A stretch of DNA of 50,495 bases. Source: an uncultured Flavobacterium sp. (lineage in GTDB: Bacteria > Bacteroidota > Bacteroidia > Flavobacteriales > Flavobacteriaceae). Of this stretch, positions 16,455-25,601 are shown piece by piece. The stretch spans positions 1 through 50,495 of the forward strand of contig CANROJ010000012.1 of NCBI GenBank assembly GCA_947632215.1, read 5' to 3'. Under the pieces are notes generated by a model. It searched no databases. It was given only the letters and a program-made list of their open reading frames with translations, and was not told the DNA's origin. The first letter of the stretch is position 1. The number at the start of each line of letters is the position of its first letter. The translations under genes and the position numbers were made by a program.

Positions 16455-16861
16455 CACATAAAACACCCCTATAGCTATAAAAGATAAAGCAAAACTAAAG
16501 GATCAAGTCCATAAAATGTACAAAATCCTTCTAGTGGGAGACATCTATGAAAACAAAAAACGACCAAATCTTATTCTAGAGCTAAAGTTTTAATACCCCA
16601 AATAAATAATTTAAACCACTAAAGAAATAACCTAGTATTTTAAAAAGAAAAACTTTCGCGATAAAACTAGCATTTAATTAAAGCAAAAAGATAATTATTC
16701 TTCTTCTAATTCTGCCTGGTATCTACATTAATCCATATTATTTTGTATATTGCGCACAATAAATATTCTTTTTTCACCTATTCTATTTAGCTTAACGCAA
16801 TAACCCTTACAAGGTTTTATAGAATAAAATACATAAAACTTAAAATATTTTTCAAAAAGGT
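16455..16861. other. Long AT-rich intergenic stretch before rpmH
   Basis: About 410 nt between the small membrane protein and the rpmH promoter without a convincing gene, RNA or terminator. One short frame (16516-16593, 25 codons, MYKILLVGDIYENKKRPN...) has coding-like composition and resembles a glycosyltransferase fragment, but nothing supports it as a gene. Confidence 0.5.
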
Positions 16862-16892
16862 TTTGTAAGAGAAAAAAGACTTTATATATTTG
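16862..16892 (+). promoter_or_regulatory. rpmH promoter
   Basis: TTTG at 16862-16865, 19-nt spacer, TATATTTG at 16885-16892: full consensus. The initially transcribed region CGGTTTT resembles that of rplS and of the glutamate-synthase-like gene. Confidence 0.85.
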
Positions 16893-16899
16893 CACTCGG

Positions 16900-16922
16900 T
16901 TTTGAAGCTACCTACTTCAAAA
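16900..16922 (+). promoter_or_regulatory. 5' hairpin of the rpmH leader
   Basis: TTTTGAAG (16900-16907) and CTTCAAAA (16915-16922) form a perfect 8-bp stem with a 7-nt loop at the predicted 5' end of the rpmH message. It may stabilise the message or act as a control element. Confidence 0.5.
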
Positions 16923-16965
16923 CTTATATAGAAGAAGTAAAATTTAAGATTTAAAGATAAAAGCA

Positions 16966-17127
16966 ATGAGCAAGAGAACGTTTCAACCATCGAATAGAAA
17001 AAGAAGAAACAAACACGGTTTCATGGACAGAATGTCTACACCTAACGGTAGAAAAGTATTAGCAGCAAGAAGAGCTAAAGGAAGACATAAATTAACTGTT
17101 TCTTGTGAAACAAGACATAAAAAATAA
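16966..17127 (+). CDS. rpmH: Ribosomal protein bL34
   Basis: A 53-residue, very basic protein of the large ribosomal subunit, with [19 protein letters not shown] at the start, [19 protein letters not shown] in the middle and RHKK at the end, all typical of bL34. It lies next to carB rather than in a dnaA-rpmH-rnpA cluster, as is common in Bacteroidota. A consensus promoter, a leader hairpin and a terminator frame it as a single-gene unit. Flavobacterial bL34 often has GFRERM where this one has GFMDRM; the change is unlikely to matter. Confidence 0.95.
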   Translation: MSKRTFQPSNRKRRNKHGFMDRMSTPNGRKVLAARRAKGRHKLTVSCETRHKK

Positions 17128-17144
17128 TGTTTTTTTAAAACATG

Positions 17145-17180
17145 AAAAAAGGTGTTACTATAATGGGTAACGCCTTTTTT
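17145..17180 (+). terminator. rpmH terminator
   Basis: AAAAAAGGTGTTAC (17145-17158) pairs with GTAACGCCTTTTTT (17167-17180) with one G-U wobble, giving a strong hairpin with a U-tract, 17 nt after the stop. Confidence 0.9.
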
Positions 17181-17287
17181 TATACTCAATCCAAACGGAT
17201 TCACAACAATTCACGAAAAAAAGACCACAAACACAGCACTAAACTTACTTTTTTCCTAAAAGAGTATTTAACATAACAACACTAAAA

Positions 17288-20140
17288 ATGCCTAAAGACA
17301 ACTCTATCAAAACGGTTTTAATTATTGGTTCGGGACCTATAATTATTGGACAAGCGTGTGAATTCGACTATTCTGGTTCACAATCAGCTAGATCATTAAA
17401 AGAAGAGGGAATAAAAGTTATCTTAATTAACTCCAACCCTGCTACCATTATGACTGACCCTTCCATGGCGGATCATATTTATTTAAAACCACTAACTGCA
17501 AGATCTATCATTGAAATCTTAGTTGCACACCCGGACATTGACGCTGTACTACCTACAATGGGTGGACAAACTGCGTTAAACCTATGTTTAGAGTGTGACG
17601 AAAAAGGAATTTGGTCAGATTTTGGAGTGCGATTAATTGGAGTAGACATTAATGCCATTAATGTTACAGAAGACCGTGAGCAATTCAAACAATTACTTCA
17701 TACAATTGACGTACCTGTTGCCCCAGCAAAAACAGCTACATCTTTCTTAGAAGGAAAAGAAATTGCCCAAGAATTTGGTTTTCCACTAGTAATTCGTCCA
17801 TCCTTTACTTTAGGAGGTACGGGAGCTGCTTTTGTACATTCACAAGACCAGTTCGACGAGCTATTAACCTATGGCTTAGAGGCCTCGCCAATCCATGAAG
17901 TTTTAATTGACAAAGCTTTACTTGGGTGGAAAGAATATGAATTGGAACTTATCCGCGATAAAAATGATAACGTTGTTATTATCTGTACTATCGAAAATAT
18001 GGATCCAATGGGTATTCACACAGGAGATAGTATTACAGTTGCCCCAGCAATGACCTTATCGGATACTACTTTCCAAAAAATGCGTGATTTATCGATCCGC
18101 ATGATTCGCGCAATTGGTAACTTCGCTGGTGGATGTAACGTGCAATTTGCCGTATCTCCAGATGAAAAAGAAGATATCGTTGCAATTGAAATCAATCCAC
18201 GTGTTTCTCGTTCTTCTGCCCTTGCATCAAAAGCAACAGGATACCCTATTGCTAAGGTTGCCACTAAATTGGCTTTAGGATATACACTAGATGAATTACA
18301 AAACCAAATTACTAAATCTACTTCGGCTTTATTCGAGCCTACATTAGATTATGTAATTGTAAAAATACCTCGTTGGGATTTTGATAAATTCCAAGGAGCA
18401 GACCGTACATTAGGTCTTCAAATGAAATCTGTTGGAGAGGTGATGGGAATTGGACGTTCTTTCCAAGAAGCCCTACACAAAGCAACACAATCCTTAGAAA
18501 TCAAAAGAAACGGTTTAGGAGCCGATGGTAAAGGATATACTAATTATGACCAAATCATCGATAAATTAACTAATGCTTCATGGGATAGAGTATTTACCAT
18601 TTATGATGCAATTCAACATGGTATTCCACTTAGTAGAATTCACGAGATCACCAAAATTGACATGTGGTTCTTAAAGCAATACGAAGAACTTGCTACATTA
18701 GAGAAACAAATCTCTACCTATGATATTGATACTTTACCTAAAGATCTTTTATTAGAAGCTAAGCAAAAAGGTTTTGCCGATAGACAAATCGCTCATATGC
18801 TTAATACTTTAGAGAGTAAAGTACATAAAAAACGCGAAGAGTTAAATATCCAACGTGTATTTAAATTAGTAGATACTTGTGCAGCAGAATTCGCAGCAAA
18901 AACACCATACTACTACTCTACATTTGAACCAGAAATTCAAAATGCAGATGGAACTACTTACTTAGCTAATGAAAGTGTAGTTTCTGATAAAAAGAAAATC
19001 ATTGTACTTGGTTCAGGTCCCAACCGTATTGGACAGGGAATTGAATTTGATTACTCTTGTGTTCACGGGGTAATGGCCGCAGAGCAATGTGGATATGAAA
19101 CTATAATGATAAACTGTAACCCTGAGACGGTTTCTACCGACTTTGATACAGCCAACAAATTATACTTCGAACCAGTATTCTGGGAGCATATCTACGATAT
19201 TATTCGTCATGAAAAACCAGAAGGTGTAATTGTTCAATTAGGAGGTCAAACTGCCTTAAAATTAGCAGAAAAATTAGACCGTCATGGTATAAAAATCATT
19301 GGAACTAGTTACGATGCATTAGACCTTGCAGAAGATCGAGGACGTTTTTCAACACTATTGGAGGAGTTAGAAATTCCTTTCCCTCGTTTTGGAGTAGCTA
19401 AAACAGCTGAGAAAGCTCTACAGCTTGCAGATGAATTAGACTTCCCATTACTTGTTCGTCCTTCTTACGTATTAGGAGGTCAGGGAATGAAAATTGTGAT
19501 CAACAAAAAGGAATTAGAGGAACATGTAATTGAACTTTTAAACTCTATTCCTGGCAACACTCTTTTATTAGACCACTACTTAGATGGAGCAATAGAGGCA
19601 GAAGCAGATGCTATTTGTGATGGAGAGAACGTACATATTATCGGAATCATGGAACACATCGAACCATGTGGAGTACACTCTGGAGACAGCCACGCTATGT
19701 TGCCACCATTTAACCTAGGAGAGTATGTTTTACAACAAATTAAAGACCATACAAAAAAGATAGCTATAGCTTTAAAAACAGTTGGATTAATCAATATTCA
19801 GTTTGCTATTAAAGACGATATCGTATACATTATCGAGGCTAATCCTAGAGCATCTAGAACTGTACCATTTATAGCAAAAGCTTATGGTGAACCATATGTA
19901 AACTATGCTACCAAAGTAATGCTAGGTCATAACAAAGTGACGGATTTCACATTTAATCCACACTTAAACGGATACGCAATCAAAACACCAGTATTCTCTT
20001 TTAACAAATTCAAAAATGTAAACAAAGCTTTAGGCCCAGAGATGAAATCAACCGGAGAAAGTATTCTGTTTATTGACAGCTTAAAAGACGATACTTTCTA
20101 CGACATTTATTCACGTAGAAAAATGTACTTAAGTAAATAA
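17288..20140 (+). CDS. carB: Carbamoyl-phosphate synthase large subunit (no allosteric domain)
   Basis: Makes carbamoyl phosphate from bicarbonate, ATP and ammonia supplied by CarA, for pyrimidine and arginine synthesis. Both synthetase halves are present: the first opens with VLIIGSGPIIIGQACEFDYSG (residues 10-30, two overlapping signatures) and contains RPSFTLGGTGAAF. The second repeats the theme with VLGSGPNRIGQGIEFDYSC near residue 575 and RPSYVLGGQGM near 725. The protein ends at residue 950 (YSRRKMYLSK), about 120 residues short of E. coli CarB, so the C-terminal MGS-like allosteric domain that binds UMP and ornithine is absent. I believe this shorter form is normal in Flavobacteria. 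carA is not nearby. A strong terminator follows. Confidence 0.97.
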   Translation: MPKDNSIKTVLIIGSGPIIIGQACEFDYSGSQSARSLKEEGIKVILINSNPATIMTDPSMADHIYLKPLTARSIIEILVAHPDIDAVLPTMGGQTALNLCLECDEKGIWSDFGVRLIGVDINAINVTEDREQFKQLLHTIDVPVAPAKTATSFLEGKEIAQEFGFPLVIRPSFTLGGTGAAFVHSQDQFDELLTYGLEASPIHEVLIDKALLGWKEYELELIRDKNDNVVIICTIENMDPMGIHTGDSITVAPAMTLSDTTFQKMRDLSIRMIRAIGNFAGGCNVQFAVSPDEKEDIVAIEINPRVSRSSALASKATGYPIAKVATKLALGYTLDELQNQITKSTSALFEPTLDYVIVKIPRWDFDKFQGADRTLGLQMKSVGEVMGIGRSFQEALHKATQSLEIKRNGLGADGKGYTNYDQIIDKLTNASWDRVFTIYDAIQHGIPLSRIHEITKIDMWFLKQYEELATLEKQISTYDIDTLPKDLLLEAKQKGFADRQIAHMLNTLESKVHKKREELNIQRVFKLVDTCAAEFAAKTPYYYSTFEPEIQNADGTTYLANESVVSDKKKIIVLGSGPNRIGQGIEFDYSCVHGVMAAEQCGYETIMINCNPETVSTDFDTANKLYFEPVFWEHIYDIIRHEKPEGVIVQLGGQTALKLAEKLDRHGIKIIGTSYDALDLAEDRGRFSTLLEELEIPFPRFGVAKTAEKALQLADELDFPLLVRPSYVLGGQGMKIVINKKELEEHVIELLNSIPGNTLLLDHYLDGAIEAEADAICDGENVHIIGIMEHIEPCGVHSGDSHAMLPPFNLGEYVLQQIKDHTKKIAIALKTVGLINIQFAIKDDIVYIIEANPRASRTVPFIAKAYGEPYVNYATKVMLGHNKVTDFTFNPHLNGYAIKTPVFSFNKFKNVNKALGPEMKSTGESILFIDSLKDDTFYDIYSRRKMYLSK

Positions 20141-20160
20141 GACAATATTATTTATACTAA

Positions 20161-20190
20161 AATGAGGTTAGAAAATCTAACCTCATTTTT
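20161..20190 (+). terminator. carB terminator
   Basis: AATGAGGTTAGA (20161-20172) and TCTAACCTCATT (20176-20187) form a perfect 12-bp stem with a 3-nt loop, then a run of Ts. Confidence 0.92.
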
Positions 20191-20283
20191 TTTTGCTACA
20201 AACCCTAGCAACACTTATGATTAAATATGGTGAATTTTATCTATTTTTACCTTCTTAGTAATTCACTCTTATTTCATGTTCTA

Positions 20284-21609
20284 ATGACTACACCATTACT
20301 ACTTATTTTAGGTCTTATTAGCCTTGCGCTACTACTTATTTTGTTAAAACTATTTGGCCAAAAAAATGGCAATAGTAAACATATGTATTCTTTAGAGGCG
20401 CAAAACACCTTCTTGAATCAGCAAATTCAGGATCTACACAATCAAAAAAAACACTTACTAGAGAGTGAGCAACTACTGCGTATTGACAACCAAGATTTAA
20501 TTGCCAGCAATGCAAAAATGCAAATGCAAATCACTCAGCTACAAGATTTACTATCCCAAAACAAACTACAAGCAAAACATTACCAGGAAGAATTTAGTCA
20601 ACAATTTGAACTACTAGCCAATAAAATACTTGAAGACAAAACTCAGCGTTTTACCGATGTTAATAATCAAAACATACAGCGTATACTGCTTCCTTTACAA
20701 GAAAAGATAAAGAATTTTGAACATAAAGTCGAACAAACCCACAAAGAGAGTATCGACCAACATGCCGCACTTCGCCAACAAATATTTGGTCTACAACAAG
20801 TAAGCACTACCATGAGTGAGCAAACTCTAAATTTAACTAAGGCTTTAAAAGGAGACAATAAAATGCAGGGCAATTGGGGGGAAATGATTCTAGAGAGCGT
20901 TCTAGAGAAATCCGGACTAGAAAAAGACAGGGAATATTTCACCCAAGCAAGCTATACCGATGACAATGGCAAACGTTTACAACCAGATGTAGTAATACAC
21001 CTACCTTCAAAGCGTCATATGGTTATAGACTCAAAAGTATCTTTAGTGGCCTATGAGAAATTTGTCAATCAAGAAGATCCATCGCAAAAAGATGCTTTAC
21101 TTGCCCAACACCTTTTATCTATTCAAAGACATATAGATTCTCTATCTTCTAAAAACTACCAGGAATTATATCAGGGTAGTTCACCTGATTTCGTGTTGAT
21201 GTTCATCCCTATTGAAACTGCTTTTTCCCTAGCTATATCTAAAGACCCACACTTATATACAAAAGCTTTTGAGAAGAATATTGTCATTGTAACTCCCTCT
21301 ACTCTACTGGCAACTTTGCGAACAATTGAATCAATGTGGAGTCAAAAAAAACAAACCCAAAATGCATTTGAAATAGCTAAAAGTGCAGGTTTATTATATG
21401 ACAAATTCGCAGGTTTAGTTCAAGATTTAAATAAAGTAAGCATCAAACTAGAAGAAGCAAAAATAGCCCAAGATCAAGCATTTAACAAACTTAGCCAAGG
21501 TAAAGGAAATCTGATTGTTTCGGTGCAAAAATTAAAACAGATGGGTGCAAAGGCAAAAAAATCTTTAGAACAAAACTATACCGATATACAGGAAAACACA
21601 ATAGAGTAA
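20284..21609 (+). CDS. rmuC: RmuC-family protein (DNA recombination)
   Basis: A 441-residue protein anchored by an N-terminal membrane helix (PLLLILGLISLALLLILL), followed by a coiled-coil of about 150 residues (roughly 40-190) and then the RmuC domain. The domain shows NWGEMILESVLEKSGL, the nuclease-like core QPDVVIHLPSKRHMVIDSKV, and IPIETAFSLAI. RmuC limits DNA inversion and duplication between short repeats in E. coli; the D...DSK motif is that of PD-(D/E)xK nucleases. I prefer the ATG at 20284 (MTTPLLLILG), since the in-frame ATG 19 codons earlier would add an unusual hydrophobic extension; this choice is moderately supported. Confidence 0.9.
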   Translation: MTTPLLLILGLISLALLLILLKLFGQKNGNSKHMYSLEAQNTFLNQQIQDLHNQKKHLLESEQLLRIDNQDLIASNAKMQMQITQLQDLLSQNKLQAKHYQEEFSQQFELLANKILEDKTQRFTDVNNQNIQRILLPLQEKIKNFEHKVEQTHKESIDQHAALRQQIFGLQQVSTTMSEQTLNLTKALKGDNKMQGNWGEMILESVLEKSGLEKDREYFTQASYTDDNGKRLQPDVVIHLPSKRHMVIDSKVSLVAYEKFVNQEDPSQKDALLAQHLLSIQRHIDSLSSKNYQELYQGSSPDFVLMFIPIETAFSLAISKDPHLYTKAFEKNIVIVTPSTLLATLRTIESMWSQKKQTQNAFEIAKSAGLLYDKFAGLVQDLNKVSIKLEEAKIAQDQAFNKLSQGKGNLIVSVQKLKQMGAKAKKSLEQNYTDIQENTIE

Positions 21610-21646
21610 AACTCCAAGACTAGTTTATCTCTCACTAATAACCTAG

Positions 21647-21673
21647 CTAATTAAAATACTACTTTTTAATTAG
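21647..21673 (+). repeat. AT-rich hairpin between rmuC and mgtE
   Basis: CTAATTAAAA (21647-21656) pairs with TTTTAATTAG (21664-21673), 10 bp, 7-nt loop. No T-tail follows, so it is a weak terminator candidate or a structure in the mgtE leader. Confidence 0.45.
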
Positions 21674-21734
21674 AGCTATAAAGCTTACTTTTACTAAACA
21701 AAGCTATCTATTTTAGTTAAACCTTTATACTTGT

Positions 21735-23048
21735 ATGATTTTTAAAGACAAACACGCCGCTGACATTGCTGAAGATTTAACTGCAATGAAAAAAAATGAT
21801 AGAAACCTTGAGTTTCTAAAACTACCTGCGGATATAAAGGTGGAGGTTTTTTCTTTTCTTGAAATAAATATTAAGGAGGAAATAGTACGAAGTATGACCC
21901 AAGAAGATTATGCCGAGGTACTTAATAACTTAGAACCAGATGATAGAACAGAAATACTTGAAAACTTCCCAGATGAATTAATTAAGTATTCCATTAACTT
22001 ACTAAATGATACTGAAAAGCAAATAGCTCTTAATTTAATAGGTTACAAAGAGGATAGTATTGCCAGGTTAATGACTCCTTTATATATTCAAACCAAAAAG
22101 GATAAAACCGTAAAACAGGTACTGGAACATATTAAAAAATATGGAAAAAAAGCAGAGACCTTAAACTATATTTACGTGGTGGATGATCATAATAAGTTAA
22201 TTGATGATCTAAAAATAGGCCAGCTCTTATTAGCAGATCAAGATACACTTATAAGTGAATTAATAGATAACAACTTTGTTTCTATTACCTCAACAACTCC
22301 AATGGAGGATGCCTTTGATATTTTCGAAAAATACGACAGATCTGCCTTGCCAATAATCACCGAAAAAGGCGTTTTGGTTGGGATTGTGACTTTTGATGAT
22401 ATTTTAGATAAAATAAAAGACAGAGATACCGAAGATATTCAAAAATTTGGGGGAATGGAAGAATTAGATCTCTCCTACACCCACACTCCTTTATTTGAAT
22501 TAGTTAAAAAAAGAGCCGGTTGGCTAATCATTCTATTCTTGGGAGAGATGCTAACAGCATCTGCCATGGGATATTATGATGGTGAAATTGCCAAGGCTGT
22601 AGTCCTAGCTCTATTTGTACCTCTAATTATATCCAGTGGAGGTAACTCTGGGAGCCAAGCAGCTTCGCTAATTATTAGAGCAATGGCCTTGGGAGAATTA
22701 AAGATAAACGATTGGTGGTATGTAATGCGAAAAGAATTAGCCTCTGGAGTGATGCTAGGAGGTCTTTTAGGTGTTATAGGTTTTATCCGTATACTAATAT
22801 GGCAACAAGCCGGCATTTATGATTACGGAGAACACTGGCTGTACGTTGGGCTAAGCGTGTCTATTTCTTTAGTAATTATTGTTCTATGGGGAACCCTATC
22901 GGGTTCATTGATTCCCTTTGCACTGCGCAGATTCGGATTAGACCCCGCTACAGCATCAGCTCCCTTTGTAGCCACCTTAGTGGACGTTTCCGGGCTTATA
23001 ATCTATTTTAGTATTGCTGCATTACTTCTAAGTGATAAGTTACTCTAA
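21735..23048 (+). CDS. mgtE: Magnesium transporter MgtE
   Basis: A 437-residue Mg2+ channel. The cytosolic N domain (about residues 1-125) has the MgtE superhelical repeats (LEPDDRTEILENFPDEL). Tandem CBS domains at about 130-250 sense intracellular Mg2+ (RLMTPLYIQTKKDKTV, AFDIFEKYDRSALPII). The C-terminal membrane domain has five helices, with SSGGNSGSQAASLIIRAMALGE in two parts (SSGGNSGSQAA, IIRAMALGE) and the pore end APFVATLVDVSGLIIYF. Length and order are normal. A TATACTTG sequence immediately precedes the ATG but is too close to be a convincing promoter. Confidence 0.96.
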   Translation: MIFKDKHAADIAEDLTAMKKNDRNLEFLKLPADIKVEVFSFLEINIKEEIVRSMTQEDYAEVLNNLEPDDRTEILENFPDELIKYSINLLNDTEKQIALNLIGYKEDSIARLMTPLYIQTKKDKTVKQVLEHIKKYGKKAETLNYIYVVDDHNKLIDDLKIGQLLLADQDTLISELIDNNFVSITSTTPMEDAFDIFEKYDRSALPIITEKGVLVGIVTFDDILDKIKDRDTEDIQKFGGMEELDLSYTHTPLFELVKKRAGWLIILFLGEMLTASAMGYYDGEIAKAVVLALFVPLIISSGGNSGSQAASLIIRAMALGELKINDWWYVMRKELASGVMLGGLLGVIGFIRILIWQQAGIYDYGEHWLYVGLSVSISLVIIVLWGTLSGSLIPFALRRFGLDPATASAPFVATLVDVSGLIIYFSIAALLLSDKLL

Positions 23049-23118
23049 AGACCTTTAAATAAGGCTCCTCTTTGTATTTTTATTAACCTTATAATTAATA
23101 CAACAATACAACCCCAGA

Positions 23119-24363
23119 CTATTTTTCTAAGACAAATTTAACCTTTTTCATATCAGGTAAAAGCCAAGCTACAATACCAAGAAGTGGCAAAAACGCACAT
23201 ATATGATAGATATAGTCTATAGAAGTCTTATCGGCCAACCAGCCTAAAACAGCAGAACCTACTCCACCCATACCAAAGGCAAAACCGTAAAACAACCCAG
23301 ATACCATTCCTATTTTTTTAGGTAACAATTCCTGTGCATAAACCAAAATAGAAGGGAAAGCAGACGAAATAATAAGCCCTATAAATACAATTAAAACACC
23401 AGTCCAAACTAGCCCAACGTAAGGCAATGCCATAGTTAAAGGAGCTACCCCTAGGACAGAGAACCAAATAATGTATTTGCGTCCAAATTTATCACCAAAG
23501 AAACCACCTATTAGAGTACCTAAAGCAGTTGAGAAAAGGAATAAAAATAAATAAATCTGAGCACTAGTATAAGATATAGAAAACTTATCCATTACATAGA
23601 ACTGAAAATAACTCGAAATACTAGCTACATAAAAATATTTTGAGAAAATTAGCACCAATAGAATAACAATAGAGCTCTGAATTCTAAAATTACTAAGCAT
23701 AGGCACATAAATCTCTTTGTGTTTCTTAGCCGTTTTATTAGCTAAAACTCCTTTATACCAAGTACCGATATAGTAGTAAACAACTTGAGCAACCAAGCCT
23801 ATTACTAAAAACCATAATAGATAAACCTGAGAATAAGGAAGAACAATCCAAGCAACAAGTAAAGGAGCAATAGAAGTTCCTGTATTACCCCCGATTTGGA
23901 AAATACTCTGGGCTAAAGATCTCTTTCCCCCAGAGGCTACAAAAGATACTCTTGAGGATTCTGGATGAAAGATAGAAGAACCAATTCCGATTAAAACAAC
24001 CGCTACTAAAATCCATAGATAACTAGGTGCATAGGCCAATAGTATAATACCAAATATGGAGCAAACCATACCATAAATTTGAGAATATGGCTTTGGGTTG
24101 GCGTCGGTATAAGTACCCACCAAAGGCTGAAGTAAAGATGAAGATATTTGGAAGCAAAAAGTAATCATACCTATTTGAGCAAAATCTAAGGCGTAATTAT
24201 CTTTTAACAAAGGATAAATAGCCGGTACGATAGCTTGGATAAAATCGTTAAATAAATGCCCTATACTTATTAATAATAGTATAGGGTAAACAGTAGTTTG
24301 GGCATTTGTTTGTTCTTGTACTTTGCGATTAAATCGCTGAGCAAAAGAAGATACTTTAGTCAT
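23119..24363 (-). CDS. Fsr-like major facilitator transporter
   Basis: A 414-residue MFS protein with about twelve hydrophobic segments. The wording HLFNDFIQAIVPAIYPLL in helix 1, GIGSSIFHPESSRVSF in the helix 4-5 region, and GKRSLAQSIFQIGGNTG after it match the fosmidomycin-resistance (Fsr) family. GDKFGRK marks the loop between helices 8 and 9. Drug efflux is plausible by family, but the true substrate is unknown. It is convergent with mgtE (70 nt between stops). A TATCTTTG box precedes it by 22 nt. Confidence 0.8.
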   Translation of the reverse strand: MTKVSSFAQRFNRKVQEQTNAQTTVYPILLLISIGHLFNDFIQAIVPAIYPLLKDNYALDFAQIGMITFCFQISSSLLQPLVGTYTDANPKPYSQIYGMVCSIFGIILLAYAPSYLWILVAVVLIGIGSSIFHPESSRVSFVASGGKRSLAQSIFQIGGNTGTSIAPLLVAWIVLPYSQVYLLWFLVIGLVAQVVYYYIGTWYKGVLANKTAKKHKEIYVPMLSNFRIQSSIVILLVLIFSKYFYVASISSYFQFYVMDKFSISYTSAQIYLFLFLFSTALGTLIGGFFGDKFGRKYIIWFSVLGVAPLTMALPYVGLVWTGVLIVFIGLIISSAFPSILVYAQELLPKKIGMVSGLFYGFAFGMGGVGSAVLGWLADKTSIDYIYHICAFLPLLGIVAWLLPDMKKVKFVLEK

Positions 24364-24385
24364 AATAAATTATTCTAATAAAGTG

Positions 24386-24393
24386 CAAAGATA
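24386..24393 (-). promoter_or_regulatory. -7 box of the Fsr-like gene
   Basis: Minus strand TATCTTTG, an exact TAnnTTTG match 22 nt before the ATG at 24363; no clear -33 element. Confidence 0.55.
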
Positions 24394-24485
24394 AAGGTTA
24401 ATATAATGTTGTGCATTAAATGAAAGCCCAAAATTTTTGTATCTTTCGCTTTTAAGTATTTTTACTATCTATCCCACAAAAACTA

Positions 24486-25601
24486 TTGATTTTGAAAAAC
24501 TCTAAACAACCAAATACTCCAATATCTGCTTTAAAAGAAAACCAGGGAATACAAGCTCCAAGTATCACCAATGCAGCGGCTATTGCCAAATTGAGAGCAA
24601 AACGCAAAATAGTTCCTACAGCTAAAGATATTATAGAAGGAATACTTAAAAAAGACCAAGTTTTTCTTAGCCAAGGCATTACCTTAATTGAGAGTAGCAA
24701 TCCAGAGCATCAAATTAAAGCCCAACAAATCATTCAGCAAGTGTTGCCCTTTAGTAATAAATCGATACGCATAGGTATTACCGGAGTACCAGGAGTTGGT
24801 AAAAGCACCTTTATTGAAGCCTTTGGGACCTTGTTGACTGAGCTTGGCAAAAAGGTTGCAGTTTTAGCAATTGATCCAAGTAGTAGTGTAACTAAAGGTA
24901 GTATTTTAGGTGATAAAACTAGGATGGAAGAATTGGTGAAAAATCCTAATGCCTTTATTCGCCCATCAGCCTCGGGAGCTAATTTAGGAGGAGTTGCAAA
25001 GAAAACTAGGGAGAGCATTATCTTATGTGAAGCCGCAGGATTTGACACTATTTTAGTAGAAACTGTGGGAGTAGGACAAAGTGAAACAGCTGTACAAAGT
25101 ATGGTAGATTTCTTCTTACTACTAAACCTTCCAGGAGCCGGAGATGAACTACAGGGTATAAAAAGGGGTATTATGGAAATGGCTGATCTAGTAGTTATCA
25201 ATAAAGCAGATGGTCCAAATATGGACAAGGCAAGAATAGCTAAACTACAATACAATAGAGCCTTACATTTATTTCCTAAAAAGGCATCTAATTGGACACC
25301 TAGAGTTAGAACATGCAGCGCCCTAGAACATAAGGGAATAAAGCCTATATGGGATTTTATCCTTGAATACCACAAATTAACCAATGATAATGGTTACTTT
25401 GAACAAAGAAGGGCACAACAGAATAAATACTGGATGATGGAAACAATTCAAGAGGAGCTACTGGCTAATTTTTACAAAACTCCAATAGTAGATAAGTTAC
25501 TACAGCAAAATAAAAAAGCAGTGCAAGAAAGTGAAATATCTCCCTTTGCAGCTGCTCATCAAATTTTGGATGTATATTTTAAAAATATAATAAAGAAGTA
25601 A
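24486..25601 (+). CDS. meaB: MeaB-type GTPase (methylmalonyl-CoA mutase chaperone)
   Basis: G-protein metallochaperone that protects and loads adenosylcobalamin into methylmalonyl-CoA mutase. The 371 residues contain the P-loop GITGVPGVGKSTF near residue 97, LAIDPSSS, ILGDKTRMEEL, ETVGVGQSETAV (G3 region) and NKADG (G4). No ATG exists before the P-loop, so translation must begin at a TTG, either 24486 or 24492; both give the charged N-terminus expected for the family. The mutase genes are not in this window. Its TAA directly abuts the stop of the convergent acidic-protein gene, leaving no space for a terminator. Confidence 0.93.
   Translation: MILKNSKQPNTPISALKENQGIQAPSITNAAAIAKLRAKRKIVPTAKDIIEGILKKDQVFLSQGITLIESSNPEHQIKAQQIIQQVLPFSNKSIRIGITGVPGVGKSTFIEAFGTLLTELGKKVAVLAIDPSSSVTKGSILGDKTRMEELVKNPNAFIRPSASGANLGGVAKKTRESIILCEAAGFDTILVETVGVGQSETAVQSMVDFFLLLNLPGAGDELQGIKRGIMEMADLVVINKADGPNMDKARIAKLQYNRALHLFPKKASNWTPRVRTCSALEHKGIKPIWDFILEYHKLTNDNGYFEQRRAQQNKYWMMETIQEELLANFYKTPIVDKLLQQNKKAVQESEISPFAAAHQILDVYFKNIIKK

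Noticed and set aside
16462..16593. Short open frame with coding-like end, resembling a glycosyltransferase fragment
   Set aside because: Only 25 codons from an ATG, no promoter or ribosome site, no neighbour of related function; chance or an old remnant.
19900..20140. Possible truncation of CarB at its C-terminus
   Set aside because: The missing allosteric domain seems to be the normal state in Flavobacteria, and a clean stop plus strong terminator follow.
24486..24494. meaB as a 5'-truncated gene because it lacks an ATG start
   Set aside because: The N-terminal sequence matches the family in length and character, and TTG codons at 24486 and 24492 can serve as start.
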